Assembly (NCBI GenBank): GCA_028386065.3
Contig: JAKUCV010007733.1
Span: forward strand, 1 to 64,000
Source: Turnera subulata
Taxonomy: Eukaryota > Streptophyta > Magnoliopsida > Malpighiales > Passifloraceae
Reading direction: 5' to 3'
DNA: 64,000 nucleotides
The stretch's first letter is position 1. Each line of letters begins with the position of its first letter. The notes beneath the pieces are model-generated. The model ran no database searches, was not told the origin of the DNA, and saw only the letters and a list, made by a program, of their open reading frames with translations. Shown piece by piece: positions 34,069-45,680 of this stretch. The translations under genes were made by a program, and so were the position numbers.

Positions 34069-35130
34069 ATATGTATGTAGTATAATTTTATTATAATTAT
34101 GTTTACACATTCTTTCCTATCTTTGTGAAATCTTATTTTTTTCTTTCTTATACTACAATTTAATTACAATCTTTCTAAGATTCCTAATTCGTTAAGATCT
34201 CTAATACTTTTTACTCGATGGATTCTTTTTAAGGTAGTATTTAAATGCATGCGTATCATCTTTTTTGGTGCTCATGCGTATCATCTTCACATATTTAGCT
34301 AGATTTTTTTCTTAATGAAATTTTGGAAATATACAAATACGTTGTTTCCCCGCCAAACATTGAATTGAAATAGAGTTGTTATTGGAAATTTTAAGAATTC
34401 TGGATTAGATCTAATCATCTAATAATTTTGGTAAAAAAATATTGTACAGAGAAAACCACATGAAAATAATATATAATAAGAATTCTTTTTAGGAAATAAA
34501 TAATTAGATTTTGGGCTCAACGTGTTTTTTAAAAATCAATTTAGTTAGTTTTGTACCTACAAATAAATAGAGATTGGCTAGGAAACTAACTATTTATATC
34601 TTGCCAATTTTCCTTTTCAAAATATTCTTTATGGTTTTTTTGAAAAAAAAATATTAATTAGTTTCTATGATTTGTAGGGATATGCACTCTTTTCTTCTAC
34701 TTGAGGGTCTGAATATTAATTAAATTATAAACCATAATTAAAGCCTGTACATTTATTATCACAGCCAAATGCTAGATTAAATTTTTTATTTTGTTGATTA
34801 TTAAATTATTGTTTGATGATTTATAAAAAATGGCTACACTGGAAAACATTTCTGTATCCGTCACTGCGTTAAGGTGACGAGTCCTCACACCATGCATTGG
34901 TTTCGTATTAATTAAGAGATTCATATATGGGAATAATAATAGATTTTCAATGCTCGGTGGCTTAACAAGCCCATGTTGTTGCTCGTGCGCCTTCCCTATT
35001 GATTGAGCACCACAAAGCGATACCATCTGTTTCTTCTTCTACCATAGGTCAGGTCCCTGATCTTTCCCGTATCATACATCTTCATCTTTGGTCCCTCCTC
35101 CGGTAGGTTTTCTTCAGCTTCATACGGATA
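34069..35130. other. AT-rich sequence, nothing recognised
   Basis: Short A/T runs and no coding pattern. No LTR ends, inverted repeats or RNA genes were seen. Confidence 0.5.
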
Positions 35131-37320
35131 CCTCCTGTATACTACTTCTAGTATTAGCTTGGGGATGATTATTAGAGATCATATTGCTGTTGTTATTATT
35201 AGTAGTTGACCTCGTTGGGATGGTCACTTTACGCCTCAGGAAGGTGAACGTCAAGCTGGTTTATTTGCACTTCAAAAAGCCGGTTACATCTCCTTCTCGC
35301 ATCATATGGGGTATGGATTCTCAACTACTGGTTAATGCCATTCATTCTTTGTCCTTTCCACATACCAAGGCTTGTATCTTTTTTCTTGATGTTCTTGATA
35401 TTCTTTCTTCCTTTGAGGAGTGGCCTAGCTGTTTGTTATATGGATTAAAGCGTTTTTTGGTCCCTGTGTAAGGCCTAAAAGTTGGAAGTCATCCTCGTGT
35501 AGGATTTTGGCCTCTTTTCATCCCTCCGTTCATCGCGTTTGGTTAGTTTTGGTTTGTCCGGCCAAAATCCGGCCAAAATCGCTGATGTGGCAATTTTTTA
35601 GGCTCCACATCAGCTTTGTGGGGCTCATATATCAGGGTTTAACCCAAACCCGACCCAGCCCCACCCGACCCGTTCGCCCAATCCTTTTACCCACTTGTCT
35701 GAATTTTTCTATTCTTTTTCTCTTTTTCTTTTTTTTCCAAAATTAATTTAGGCTTTTTTTTCTTTCTTTTTTTTTTTATTTTCTCTCTTTCTTTTTTTTT
35801 CTTTCTGCTAATTATTTTAAATTCATTAAGAACATTAAAATATAAATATTCATTTTTTTTCCTTTTTCCTTTTTTTTCATTGTTTATTATCTTTTCATTT
35901 TTCCAAAACATTAATTTTTCAAAAAAAAATTCAGCTCCACCAGGTCATGGAGCGAGACCTCTGAATCTGCAGTGGCTTGTGGATTGAGACCCGTGGTTCT
36001 TGTGCTGCTCCTTGTGTAGTGTTGTTCTTTCGGTTGTCCTTTGCAGGCTAGTGTCTCGTGGCAGCGTTGTGTTCGAGACGGCGGAAGTCCTTTGTGCTGG
36101 CCTCAATCTGTGCGCGAACAGTGGCAGGGTTCATCACTCCCTTCGGCGGTCTTCCACGTCCTTGTGCGGCGTCTGCAATCGATCGCGTGGTGCTGTGCAT
36201 TCATTCTTGGTGGAGCGGGCGAGCGCTCTTCGCCACAGAGCTCCCTGGTCGGCAGCGCGTCTAGCGAGACGGCGACCGTGGATCGAGGACGGATTGCGCC
36301 CAAACATGCATTCTTGGTGGTCCTGTGGGCGGCGAGTTTGCTGAGCTCCATCACTCGGTTGAGGTCGCCGGCGTGGATGGAAGGAGAAGATGGTGGATTC
36401 GTTGTTGTGGCGGTTTGGTTTGGTGTTTGTTGGTGCAGACAAAGGGGAGGGGTCACGAAGGTGGCGGAGAAGACGATGGAAGAGGGCTAAAACGGGACTG
36501 TGATAATGAGAAAGTCATGGGAATTGGATGGTTGTTTGAAGAGGAGGCTGGAGGGTGGTGGTGGTGGGGGTGGCCGTCGTCGGTGGGGGTGGGGGGTTTG
36601 GTCCCGTTGTTCTTTGGCTAAGATCTACTAATTTTTTTATTTTTTTCTATTATTATGAAAATCAGGATTTTTTAAAAAAAAAATTTTGGAAATTAGTATT
36701 TGAAAAAAATAAATGGTTAAAATAATAAATCCAAATGTATTTATTTAAATCCAAGTAAGATTTCTAAAAATTAAATTTTGCTTATTTTTAAATAAAGAAA
36801 TTAAAAATAACAAATGGGAAAAAATAAAAGGGAAAATTTTTTTTTAATAAAAATAAAGTGAAAGGGGAAAAAAATCAAACCAGGAATTAAAATAAGCTTT
36901 TTGTAAATTAAATTTTAGGAAAAAAAGAAAAAAAAGAAAGAATAAAAAATCCACCCAAATAGGTCAATGGGGTAGGCGAATGGGTCGGGTAGAGGTGGTT
37001 TGGTTTTTTGGTTAACCCTGACATGTGGGCTCCACAAAGCTGATGTGGCGGTGAAAAATTTGCCAAATCAGCAATTTTCGCCGGAATTCGGCCGGACTGA
37101 CCAAAAGGGACAAACGGAGGGATGAAAAGAGACGAAAATCCTACACGAGGATGAATTCCAGCTTTGAGGCCTTACACAGGGACCAAAAAACGCTTTAATC
37201 CTTTGTTATATTCCTAGAGTCCAAAATCAAATAGCAGCGCATGCCTTAGCATTATTAGGTCTTAGTGAAGGTGATAGAGCATGGTTTCCTGATGTTCCTC
37301 CTTATGTACGGACTAATTGA
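35131..37320 (+). pseudogene. RNase-H-like (RVT_3-type) pseudogene split by a MULE
   Basis: Before the MULE, the frames read Gly-Met-Ile-Ile-Arg-Asp-His (near 35162), a Glu-Arg-Gln-Ala block with Ala-Leu-Gln-Lys-Ala-Gly (35247-35283) and, in another frame, Met-Asp-Ser-Gln-Leu-Leu-Val-Asn-Ala-Ile (near 35310). After the MULE (37212-37320) come Val-Gln-Asn-Gln-Ile-Ala-Ala-His-Ala-Leu-Ala and a TGA. This order matches the RNase-H-like domain of plant RVT_3 proteins and LINE 3' ends. One stop and a frameshift precede the insertion. Whether the parent was a LINE or a host gene is open. Confidence 0.65.
35442..37201. mobile_element. Non-autonomous MULE (1760 bp), possible Pack-MULE
   Basis: Long terminal inverted repeats (about 210 bp, starting GGATTAAAGCGTTTTTTGGT) are flanked by a perfect 10-bp duplication TTTGTTATAT (35432-35441 and 37202-37211). 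No transposase is present. The interior 35990-36620 is GC-rich and gene-like, between AT-rich arms; its ORFs in several frames show no domain. Captured genic sequence is likely but the source is not identified. Confidence 0.88.
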
Positions 37321-37784
37321 ACGAAGCGTCGGATTCCTTAAAAATAACTTGAGAAGATCCCAACATCAGATAGCCCAAAATTGTTTAGAGAATGTTATTA
37401 TTTGAAATTTAAAATAAGAACTAAATCTTCCAGCGCGATTTTCTTTTCTTTTGCATTAGATGGAAAAAATCATGGAGCTTGAATGGAGAGAAAAAGATAG
37501 ATCTTCTGGGTTGGTGAGGAACATGCATAAAAGGATTAACTAACCAGAAACAGAAATAATAAAATTATGCTGCATATGTATATGTGCAATACAAAATTCT
37601 GATTTTTTTTTGATACTGACAATACAGATTCTGATGCAAATACATATAACAACATACGGTGAAACATGATGAGGCATGACCAAGATCTAAATTAAAGATC
37701 TGGGAATTGGGTTGGGATCTGAGAAGAAAAGGAAAGAAATGCGAGGTGGAATGAAAAAAAAGAGAATCATCTAGGAGCGAGTAC
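37321..37784. other. Upstream region of the protease-like gene
   Basis: No repeat ends are seen. It is AT-rich, with scattered A runs, and leads into the TATA box at 37785. This short stretch is all the upstream sequence that separates the gene from the split pseudogene. Confidence 0.5.
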
Positions 37785-37793
37785 TATATATAT
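37785..37793 (+). promoter_or_regulatory. TATA box of the protease-like gene
   Basis: ACTATATATATC lies about 80 bp before the ATG at 37866. A start about 30 bp downstream would give a leader near 50 nt. Confidence 0.6.
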
Positions 37794-37865
37794 CTTCAGT
37801 ACTGCTACGTAGAGAGCATATGCATTCAACAGAGTAATACATACGAGAGGAGGGTGCAAATTAAA

Positions 37866-39176
37866 ATGAGGTTTTCTCTAGTAATTGTGGCCTCCATGGC
37901 GCTGTTGAGTTGCATTGCTGCAGTGCAACCCAATAGCATAAACTTGGCCGGTAACATCCACGATGGTTATTGGAGTGGTCCAATTACAACATTGGCAGGA
38001 GCGGGAGGATCAAATTCTAAGCTGATTGCTCCTCCGACTCGGTACGCAACCGAATTTGTGTTCCATGTGAATGTGGGTATTGGCACATTCGATACTGCAG
38101 CGGGTGGGTCGTCGTCCTTCAAATCCTACAACTTGGCAATAGATTCTGGTAGCGACCTCAACTGGATACAGTGCGAGGACTGCAAATCTCCTGGTAAGAC
38201 CTGCTTCCCCCAAAAAGATCCACTGTATCCCAGCAGCCAATCAAAATCTTACAAGCCCCTAGACTGCAACGGAGTCCCCTGTGTCTTCAACAAGACAATC
38301 AGTGCCGGGAGCTACACCAGTGGCGTTCTTGCCACCGAAACTTTCACCTTCCAGTCCTCGGATGGCACATCTCTGCCCATCCCCAATATTAGCTTTGGTT
38401 GCAGTAGGGACAGCAAGAACATCAAATATGTTGCCGCAAGTAGGCCATTCCTAAATCCAACCAGTGGAGTCCTGAGCTTAGGATGGGGTCCTCGCTCCTT
38501 CCTTTCGCAGATAGACTCCATGAGCCAAGGAAAGTTCTCCTATTGCATCAAACCCAACAACACCAAGAAGACATTCCTGAAATTCGGAAAAGAGGTGACC
38601 CCACCAAAGAATCCACACATCACTCCCATAAGCCAGGTAGGAAACTTGTCATCCTACTATGTAAACTTGCAAGGCATCAGCGTCGGAGGTGTTAGGCTCA
38701 ACTTCGGCCCCTCCGATTTCGCATTGAACAAAGATGGTACAGGTGGAACCGTCATTGACTCCGGTGCTCTCTTCGCCCTCTTCAAGCCTCCCGTTTATGG
38801 TGCATTGTTTGCTACTCTGGAAGCAACATTGTCAAAGAACAAGTTCCTGAAGAGGGTTGTGTTCCACAAAGGTTTTAAGGATCTGTGCTACGTAGAATTG
38901 TCACCGGAAGCGCGCAAGACCATTCCTGGGATGACTTTCCATTTAGAGAATAATGCAGATTTTGAGGTCAAACCAGAAGGCCTCTTCTTGTTCGCCGTAC
39001 TTCCTGAAGATACAAAAGACATTCCCAAGGGGACAACGGCTCTCTGCTTTGCAGCTTTTCCCAGCGAATTCAGGACCGCAATCGGTGCACTCCAGCAGAT
39101 TGGTCAGAAGGTTGTATATGACACCAAAGCTAAGCAGTTGAGCTTTGGCCCCGAGGACTGTGATGAAACTTCTTAA
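37866..39176 (+). CDS. Secreted nepenthesin-like (A1B) aspartic-protease-like protein, 436 aa, intronless
   Basis: The ATG at 37866 is chosen; the frame is open 12 bases further upstream but only from a GTG. Residues 1-20 form a signal peptide. Lobe 1 carries Asp93-Ser-Gly-Ser, followed by the Cys-rich insert typical of nepenthesins (Cys103, 106, 113, 134, 139). Lobe 2 carries Asp298-Ser-Gly-Ala. The mature part has ten Cys and sequons at Asn142, 174, 231 and 260. Both catalytic Asp remain, but DTG is DSG, DSGT is DSGA, and the flap motif Tyr-Gly-Asp-Gly-Ser reads Ile145-Ser-Ala-Gly-Ser. Family members cut proteins in the apoplast or vacuole; relatives with such changes are often weak or inactive, as in the xylanase-inhibitor and basic 7S groups. 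It is the only intact host-type gene in the window, standing between two MULEs. Confidence 0.92.
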   Translation: MRFSLVIVASMALLSCIAAVQPNSINLAGNIHDGYWSGPITTLAGAGGSNSKLIAPPTRYATEFVFHVNVGIGTFDTAAGGSSSFKSYNLAIDSGSDLNWIQCEDCKSPGKTCFPQKDPLYPSSQSKSYKPLDCNGVPCVFNKTISAGSYTSGVLATETFTFQSSDGTSLPIPNISFGCSRDSKNIKYVAASRPFLNPTSGVLSLGWGPRSFLSQIDSMSQGKFSYCIKPNNTKKTFLKFGKEVTPPKNPHITPISQVGNLSSYYVNLQGISVGGVRLNFGPSDFALNKDGTGGTVIDSGALFALFKPPVYGALFATLEATLSKNKFLKRVVFHKGFKDLCYVELSPEARKTIPGMTFHLENNADFEVKPEGLFLFAVLPEDTKDIPKGTTALCFAAFPSEFRTAIGALQQIGQKVVYDTKAKQLSFGPEDCDETS

Positions 39177-40280
39177 GATAGTTTCTCTCCTCCATTTGTA
39201 AACCTTGCCTTTTCTAATTGTACCCAATTTGAGCACTGGTCCGGACATCGAATAATTCTTCTTAATTTTCTCAACATAAACAAAGATTATTATTTGAGTC
39301 CCTTGCATACCGCTCTCCCTTTTCTTCTTAACTTTTGCTTGTATACCACAACAAAACAACCAAACAATTTTTGTGATGATAACCTGCCTGGTCTAGACCA
39401 AATTAAATTGAAGTTTGGATTGTAGAAACGTATAAGATGCCAACAGGAGTAGACATGCATTAATCCTTCTTAAAAGGTTCGGTGAATTGTTCACTTTGTT
39501 GTCTGATTCCACTGCAGCAGTTCGTCAATAATATATATAAAACTACTCCCACAAATAGCAGCAGTTTTCCAAATGTTTTGTCTATTCTACATCTGACTCT
39601 TGCTGTCATATGCGTACCTCACTCGGGCAAACAGCTAATGCATATCAATCTTATTGTACCTCCAACTTCTTGTTCTCAATCCTTGAAGAGAAGAGCAGGT
39701 TCTCTAGTATGTTCAACTTATGCAATCTCTTTTGATGGCATTACGTACTTTGTTCAATAAACCATTCCTTATGTGCCTCTGTTGAAGCATTGCTTCCTGG
39801 AAAAACCTGGGTTATTGATTTTTTTTTTTGCTTAGAGTTCAATGACATTTAACGGTGCAATTAAAATAATGATCTCCTTTCCAGGCATCTAAGGATAAAA
39901 TGCCCATTCCAAATCACTCAATTCATGTTTTTGTGTTTGTTTAGGAGACCTTTTACACTGTTTCTTAATGAATAGGACTATTGTGGGTTATTTACTTGTT
40001 CTATGAACCTTTCCCTCATCCCAGTAAGACCCATACCGGATCTAGATGGAGGGCTTATACCTTTTTGCTTATGCAGCGCCAACCATCCCCTTTTGCTTTT
40101 GTAACGCCACCTCTAGAAATCACGTCATAGACGGAGCTGCAATTAGCAATATACTTTGGCGCCGGTGACCATGATTCCTTCAAATTCTACGCTGCTAATG
40201 GAAGGGCGAAATTGGCAGCAGTGGTGGAGGAGGAAGGTCGGTTGCCGAACTAGAGTAGTTTTCCACAACTAAACAACTCT
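39177..40280. other. 3' flank of the protease-like gene
   Basis: AATAATTCTTCTTAAT near 39250 is a plausible polyadenylation region. The rest shows no repeat termini and only short ORFs without domains. Confidence 0.4.
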
Positions 40281-41338
40281 ATCTTCCATCGGTAAGGCTT
40301 TTTATGTCGCTACACTTTTTTGTTTTCATCATTGTTGTCCCTATTTTTTGAAAATCATCGTTGTTGTCCCTCAACATAGGTAAAACCGAGTGTTGTTGTA
40401 CAATTTACCTTCAGTAACCGGTGCACCTATTAAAATGTGACACGTGGAAACTAAGAGGGACACTAATAGCTAATTTTTAATTTTTTCTTATTGTATTTTT
40501 ATCTTATATTTTAATAAGATTTTTAATTAAAAAACTGATTCTTTTTTTATATTTTTTTTCTTTCTCTTCTCTCCTCCTACCTTTTCTTTTCTCTTTTTTT
40601 CTTCCTTCTTCTCTCCAACCACACTGCACACCACACCTCCAGCGTTATCTCCTCTCTCTCTCCTTCTTCTTCCTCTCCCTACTGCCATCCACATCTCCCT
40701 TTTCACCCTCTTCCTCATGACCACAAACCGCCACCATCGTACCCATACCCTAACCGACAACTCCACACCTCTGCCGACCCTGCCTTCTCTCCTCACCGTC
40801 CTCCTCTTCTCCGCCTCAACTCATCGCCGATGAAGCTGCCGTTTCCAAAAGCACCTCCTGCAGCGTGTGCAATGGCGGATCCGATCCACAGCTCCGCCTA
40901 CCCCTCTTCCTTTTTCCTCCGTCTCCTATCGCGCCGTCGCTTCTCAGGTGTCCTCTATTTAAGCCACCTACCAAACACCACATAACAACTCTAATCCACC
41001 ACACCACAGGTTTATCCCTACTCCTCCCTATATTTTCTTCATTTCTTTTGCTGCTAGGCTTTTTTTTTTTGCCTGTAATTCCTTTTTATTCTTTTTAATT
41101 ATTATGTCAGGATTGTAATTTAGAGCCTTGATTTTGTAATTTGTCGACTTCGAGCTGGCTTTGGTTGGGTTGGGAAATGGTAGGGTTTGCTTCCACCTTT
41201 GGATTGACTTTGCAAAACGAGGTCGTTTTAGGGTGGTTGTTCGCGGTCCACCACAACGCCACTATTCGATTCGATACAGTAAAACATGGCTCTGCATTTT
41301 TTGAGTACTAGCGGCGATGGGCAGTTATTGTGGAGGAG

Positions 41339-43452
41339 TGATGCATGTGAAATATGCATAGTTTAGGGCATAATTTTGGACGCAAATTGTTCTCAATTCA
41401 TTATGATTATATCCCTCCTATGCAATATTCCACCATATTCCTCCAATATCCATCCCTTACTGTATGATTAGTGATTTTAGGTGTATTTCGATCAATTCAA
41501 GAGGATTTCATTGAAGAATTTGAAGATACAGCCTCAGCCACAGCATGCGCCTGTGGCGGAACTTGTGAGCCTGTCCCTGAGGCTGTTGTTCAACGAGAAT
41601 TCAATTGAAGGCCTCAAACCACCTTCAAATCACGAGATTTCCACTGAAGCACATTGCCCTCACTTTGATCCAAGAAGTTCTCATGACACCTCATCATTGG
41701 TAGAAGAAACAGAAATCAATTGAAGGGGAAGTTGAAGAAGAACCGCAACAGACCCAGGCACAGCATCAGCCTGTGCATCCTGCAAAACCCAGAAAATGCA
41801 GGAGGAATATAAAATTACACCATTTGCACCACCTGCTCCACTAACATAAACAAACATTCTCCTGACGTTCCCAGAGCACTTTCCAAGGAAAAAGCAATAG
41901 GCACATGCCACTCAGAGGGAATCCACCTTAAAGAACAATATCCTCTGCAAAGGACACCTTGGAACTTACAATCCACCAATCAACTTGCTGCTCATCACGC
42001 CTATCCTGACACACACACTGGAGGACTGACGAGCCAACTTGCCCAAACACCCATACTTTCCAGCAAGTTAGGAGAAAGAAGAAAAGAGGAGCTGCATCTA
42101 TATAAAGGAGGGAGGAAGAAGAACCAAAGAAGGTGAAATTAACCCAGAGAATCATCCACCATTAGAGACATCATCAAAGGTCTGGAACAGGGGTTAAAAA
42201 TTCAGAATATTGGGTTTTCAAGGGGGTGCACGATTCTGCAACTTTTGTTGCAGAAATTGTGTCGCTCCTAACTTCCAATCTGTTCCAAACCCTATGCTCA
42301 CCTTTGTTTTCATTGTTTCTGTAATTCTGAGCATGAACTAAACAATCCCTCTTAGGTTGAAGGGGTGCAACATGTCTCTGGTTTTTATGTAATAAATTAC
42401 TCTTTTTTATGTTCTTTTCCCGTTTTCTTGTTTTTGTTGTTGCATACTTGATACATGTTTGAGTTCTGGCCAAATCCTCGCATGATTACAGGTAAGGACC
42501 AAAAGGAGAAACCATAGCTACTGGAACAATAACAACCAACCCTTAGTTTTTAGCTTTTGACTAGAGTTAGAAACTAATTGAGGAACTAGCCTCAACACCA
42601 ATCCTAAACCCCTGTGTTTGACCGATGCGAGAGCATTAGGAATGTGAGAACCATGGGAGGCACCTGTGAGCGAAAGCAAATGGGTGCAGTATAGGTTGAG
42701 AGTGCCTGCAAGAACCGATTCTATTAATCGACTCTTTTGCTGCCAACAGCCTCAACCTATACAGAGCACAGCCTCAGCCTGTGCCTAGTACAGCCTCAGT
42801 CTGTGACAACATAGTCAGGAAGATAACACGATTCCTAATTTGATTCTTGATTGACTATTGGGGAGTTTCTTTTAATCAAGTAGTAGCCTGGTGAAGGACC
42901 GAAAGGAGAAGCCAGGAGTGCTAGACAAACAATAAGTCAGCCTTCACCCCCTAGCCGTTTGAAAGAAGATAGGGAGAGACTGTGGGTATTTAGCACCAAC
43001 ACTAAACTTCACCCTTAAGTGAACGCCTATTCTAGTGACAGGGGGTAGATGGAAGATTGGGGAACTATCAATAAGATCGAAAGCCGTTGATAGTACACTA
43101 GGTTGGGAGCCCCTTCAAGACATTTTATTAGATACAGCCTCACCCACAGGCTCAGCCTGTGCCTGGGGCTGTTGACCAATTTAAGGCATAAAACAGGACA
43201 TATGAACCCCGGATGCCTAAGACTTCTCTCAATCTGATCTCTTCCTATTTCAATTCTGCTGTTAGTTTAATTTCATTGCTTAGTTTATATTTGAATTAGC
43301 ATGCCCAAAAATCACCTCTTATTGTTCATTTTAAGCCTAATTTGTCTAATTGAAGGTAACAAGCTCAACCCAGTCCCTGTGGATACGACCTTGATAGTAC
43401 TACAACAACCCTGTGCACTTGTAGGAACCTACATTGCAGAAAGACGATATCA
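41339..43452 (+). repeat. 5' LTR of C (2114 bp)
   Basis: It runs from TGATGCATGTGAAATATGC to GACGATATCA. It keeps about 135 bp (roughly 41932-42068) missing from the 3' LTR, and lacks a short GCTAGGTGAAG-like stretch that the 3' LTR has near 49575. Confidence 0.95.
42099..42106 (+). promoter_or_regulatory. TATA box of C LTRs
   Basis: CTATATAAAGGAGG is repeated at 49180-49187 in the 3' LTR, in the same relative position as in A. Confidence 0.6.
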
Positions 43453-43458
43453 AGTTTT

Positions 43459-43476
43459 TGGCGCCGTTGCCGGGGA
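43459..43476 (+). promoter_or_regulatory. Primer-binding site of C, tRNA-Asp(GTC)
   Basis: TGGCGCCGTTGCCGGGGA lies six bases after the LTR and is identical to the site in B. Confidence 0.92.
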
Positions 43477-43568
43477 CTGGCGCTTGATTCTATTGCTTTT
43501 TAGTTTGATTAATTAGGCTTTTATTACTTAACCATTTCTTTTTCCAAGTTGAAGTTTTCAGGTGGTGC

Positions 43569-45180
43569 ATGCCCCAAGCCAGAAGGAAGCAGCCAGCACT
43601 AATCTTCCACTAGGAAATCGAAAAGACCACCCGCCAGATTCGTAAGAAGAATAAATAGAAACAGCAAAACATGGCGAACAGACCCAATGAAGGAGCAAAG
43701 GCTCAGCCTGTTCGACCTTACATTCCTATATCACAGCTCCTACAACCACCAACAAACATAATCCACAACAGCATAGCCATTCCAGATGTATATGCCCCAT
43801 ATAAGATTCGAACAAACTTGCTGAGCATGTTGGAAAGGCACACATTTGGTGGCATGCCGTCTGAAGATCCAAACTCTGACTTGCAAAATTTTCTGCGGGT
43901 GTGTAGCATAGTGAACATAGTAGGGATGACCAAGGAGCAGCTCTACATGAGAGTATTTCCATTCTCACTTTAAGATGCAGCATTTGAGTGGCTCAACAAC
44001 CATGAAGCAGGCCATTTTACAGGCTGGAACGGTATAGTCAGAGCCTTCTTGAAGGAATACCATCCATCAAGCGAGGCTGCAAACTTGAGGCGATAACTAA
44101 TTGGCTTCCCTCAACGCTATGATGAATCAATTCGTGATGCTTGGGAACGCTTCAAGGGAATATTAAGGAGATGCCCAAACCACCGAATTGATGAGGCTGT
44201 GCAACTTGAACAATTTTATTATGGCCTATGTGATGAAGATCAAAACACCTTGGACAAGATGGCCAATGGAGCATTCTTTGACTAAGACTACAATGATGGA
44301 GTTGCATTCTTGAAGCTCTACCCAAGAGGAAGACCCAAATCAGGAGAGTTAAGGCCTCTGAAATGATCGGGTGGACCGAGTGGCCAAGCTAGAGGCAGAG
44401 TTAGATGCCCTTCGGATGCAACTAGGGGTTGCTGAAATCAAGGCAGCTGTAGTCGCAGGCTCAGCCTGTGGAGGATGCGGAGGACCTCATGGTACGTCTA
44501 GTTGCCCACTCTTTGCTGAATGTGATTCTAAACAAGCCCACTATATCCAGCAGCAGCAGAATCAACATGGGAATACATACAACCCAGCTTGGACAGATCA
44601 CCCAAATTTCTCTTGGAAATCGCTAAACGAAGAAAGAAATCCACCACAGGCTCAGTACCAGAGGCAAAACCATGGTGGATATCAAGGTGGACATCAAGAT
44701 ATGATGAGCATGCTGCAATCCATCCTCGAGAATCAAAATAAATTGAATGAGGAGATTAGTCAAATCAAGTCCCACAAAAGAATTCTCGAGAATCAAATTG
44801 CACAACAGGCTACATTGTCAACTAACAAGGAACTCTTCCAAGAAAAATAGTAGAGAATCCAAGGAATGAACACTGCAATATTGTGATCCTTCACAGTGGG
44901 AAGGAGATAAGGGAAACAACACCGAGACAGCCTGAGGCTTTGGAGAAAAAGGCAATAGCATCAACATCCAGCTTGGGACAGACAGAACATACACAGGCTG
45001 AGCCTGTGCCTGAGCCTGTCAGCACAAAAAGTGTTGAGAAACAGCCCCAGACTTTTCGACCTTATCAACCTCCTCTCCCATTCCCAAAAGTATACCACAA
45101 GGCCAAATTGGAGAAGCAATTCAGTAAGTTCAAGGAAATGGTAAGTAAGTTATATGTGAATGTTCCTTTCAGTGATGTGG
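43569..45180 (+). pseudogene. gag: Athila gag of C
   Basis: ATG 43569 matches the gag start of B but meets a TAG at codon 15 where B reads CAG; coding resumes from 43671. A capsid segment reaches FPFSL at 43973. Later parts are shifted: a zinc knuckle of form C-x2-C-x3-H-x4-C at about 44470-44508, a Gln-rich stretch and a helical tail to 45180. Dyads are read in frame, as Ala-Gln-Pro-Val near 43700 and Gln-Ala-Glu-Pro-Val near 44994. The end joins the protease region, cut by the Cassandra-type LTR. Confidence 0.8.
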
Positions 45181-45185
45181 TTACA

Positions 45186-45672
45186 TGTAACGTCCTGGCT
45201 TGTCGACTATCACTACATACCAACACGGGACCTTTCCAACATGCTTTGTCCTCACTCGCATGTTTCTAGGGAAAACTTCCCAGGACGTCACCCATCCTAG
45301 AATTGCTCCAAGTCAAGCACGCTTAACTTTGGAGTTTTTTTGGAATGAGCACCGAAAAGGTAGGTGCACGTTGTTGATACCCATCAAACCGTTTTAAGCT
45401 ATTCTCGATTGTACAGTCCCATACCTATACAACCTTGAAATCACTTCATTTGAGCTATTCTTAATTATACAGTCCCATACCCGTATAATTACGAAATCAC
45501 CCCAACTGTGCAGCCCCATCCCTACACAGTCTCAGGATCTCTCCCATTCCGGTGTGGATTCGGTCCGTTCCTGTGCCCCTCCGTCTAGAAGCCTGCCAGA
45601 AGCCGCTCCTTGTCCATGCTCATCCCGGCACCGACATTCACTTCCCGCCCTCATAGACCCCGGAATGTCACA
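45186..45672 (-). mobile_element. Cassandra-type solo LTR with 5S-rRNA-like segment (487 bp)
   Basis: It is bounded by TGTAACGTCC and ATGTCACA with a perfect TSD TTACA (45181-45185 and 45673-45677). On the minus strand it carries a 5S-like box A (45316-45328) and box C (45276-45299). It has an internal tandem duplication of about 56 bp (45397-45452 and 45453-45510), which helps explain its length. Confidence 0.88.
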
Positions 45673-45680
45673 TTACATAA

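Noticed and set aside
36000..36621. ORFs of 68-149 codons inside the left MULE
   Set aside because: They run in all frames, with no domain or consistent coding bias. Noted only as possible captured sequence.
37854..37865. Upstream start for the protease-like gene
   Set aside because: It would need GTG; the first ATG at 37866 begins a clean signal peptide.
39482..39760. 92-codon ORF downstream of the protease-like gene
   Set aside because: There are no recognisable motifs, and length and composition are as expected by chance in AT-rich DNA.
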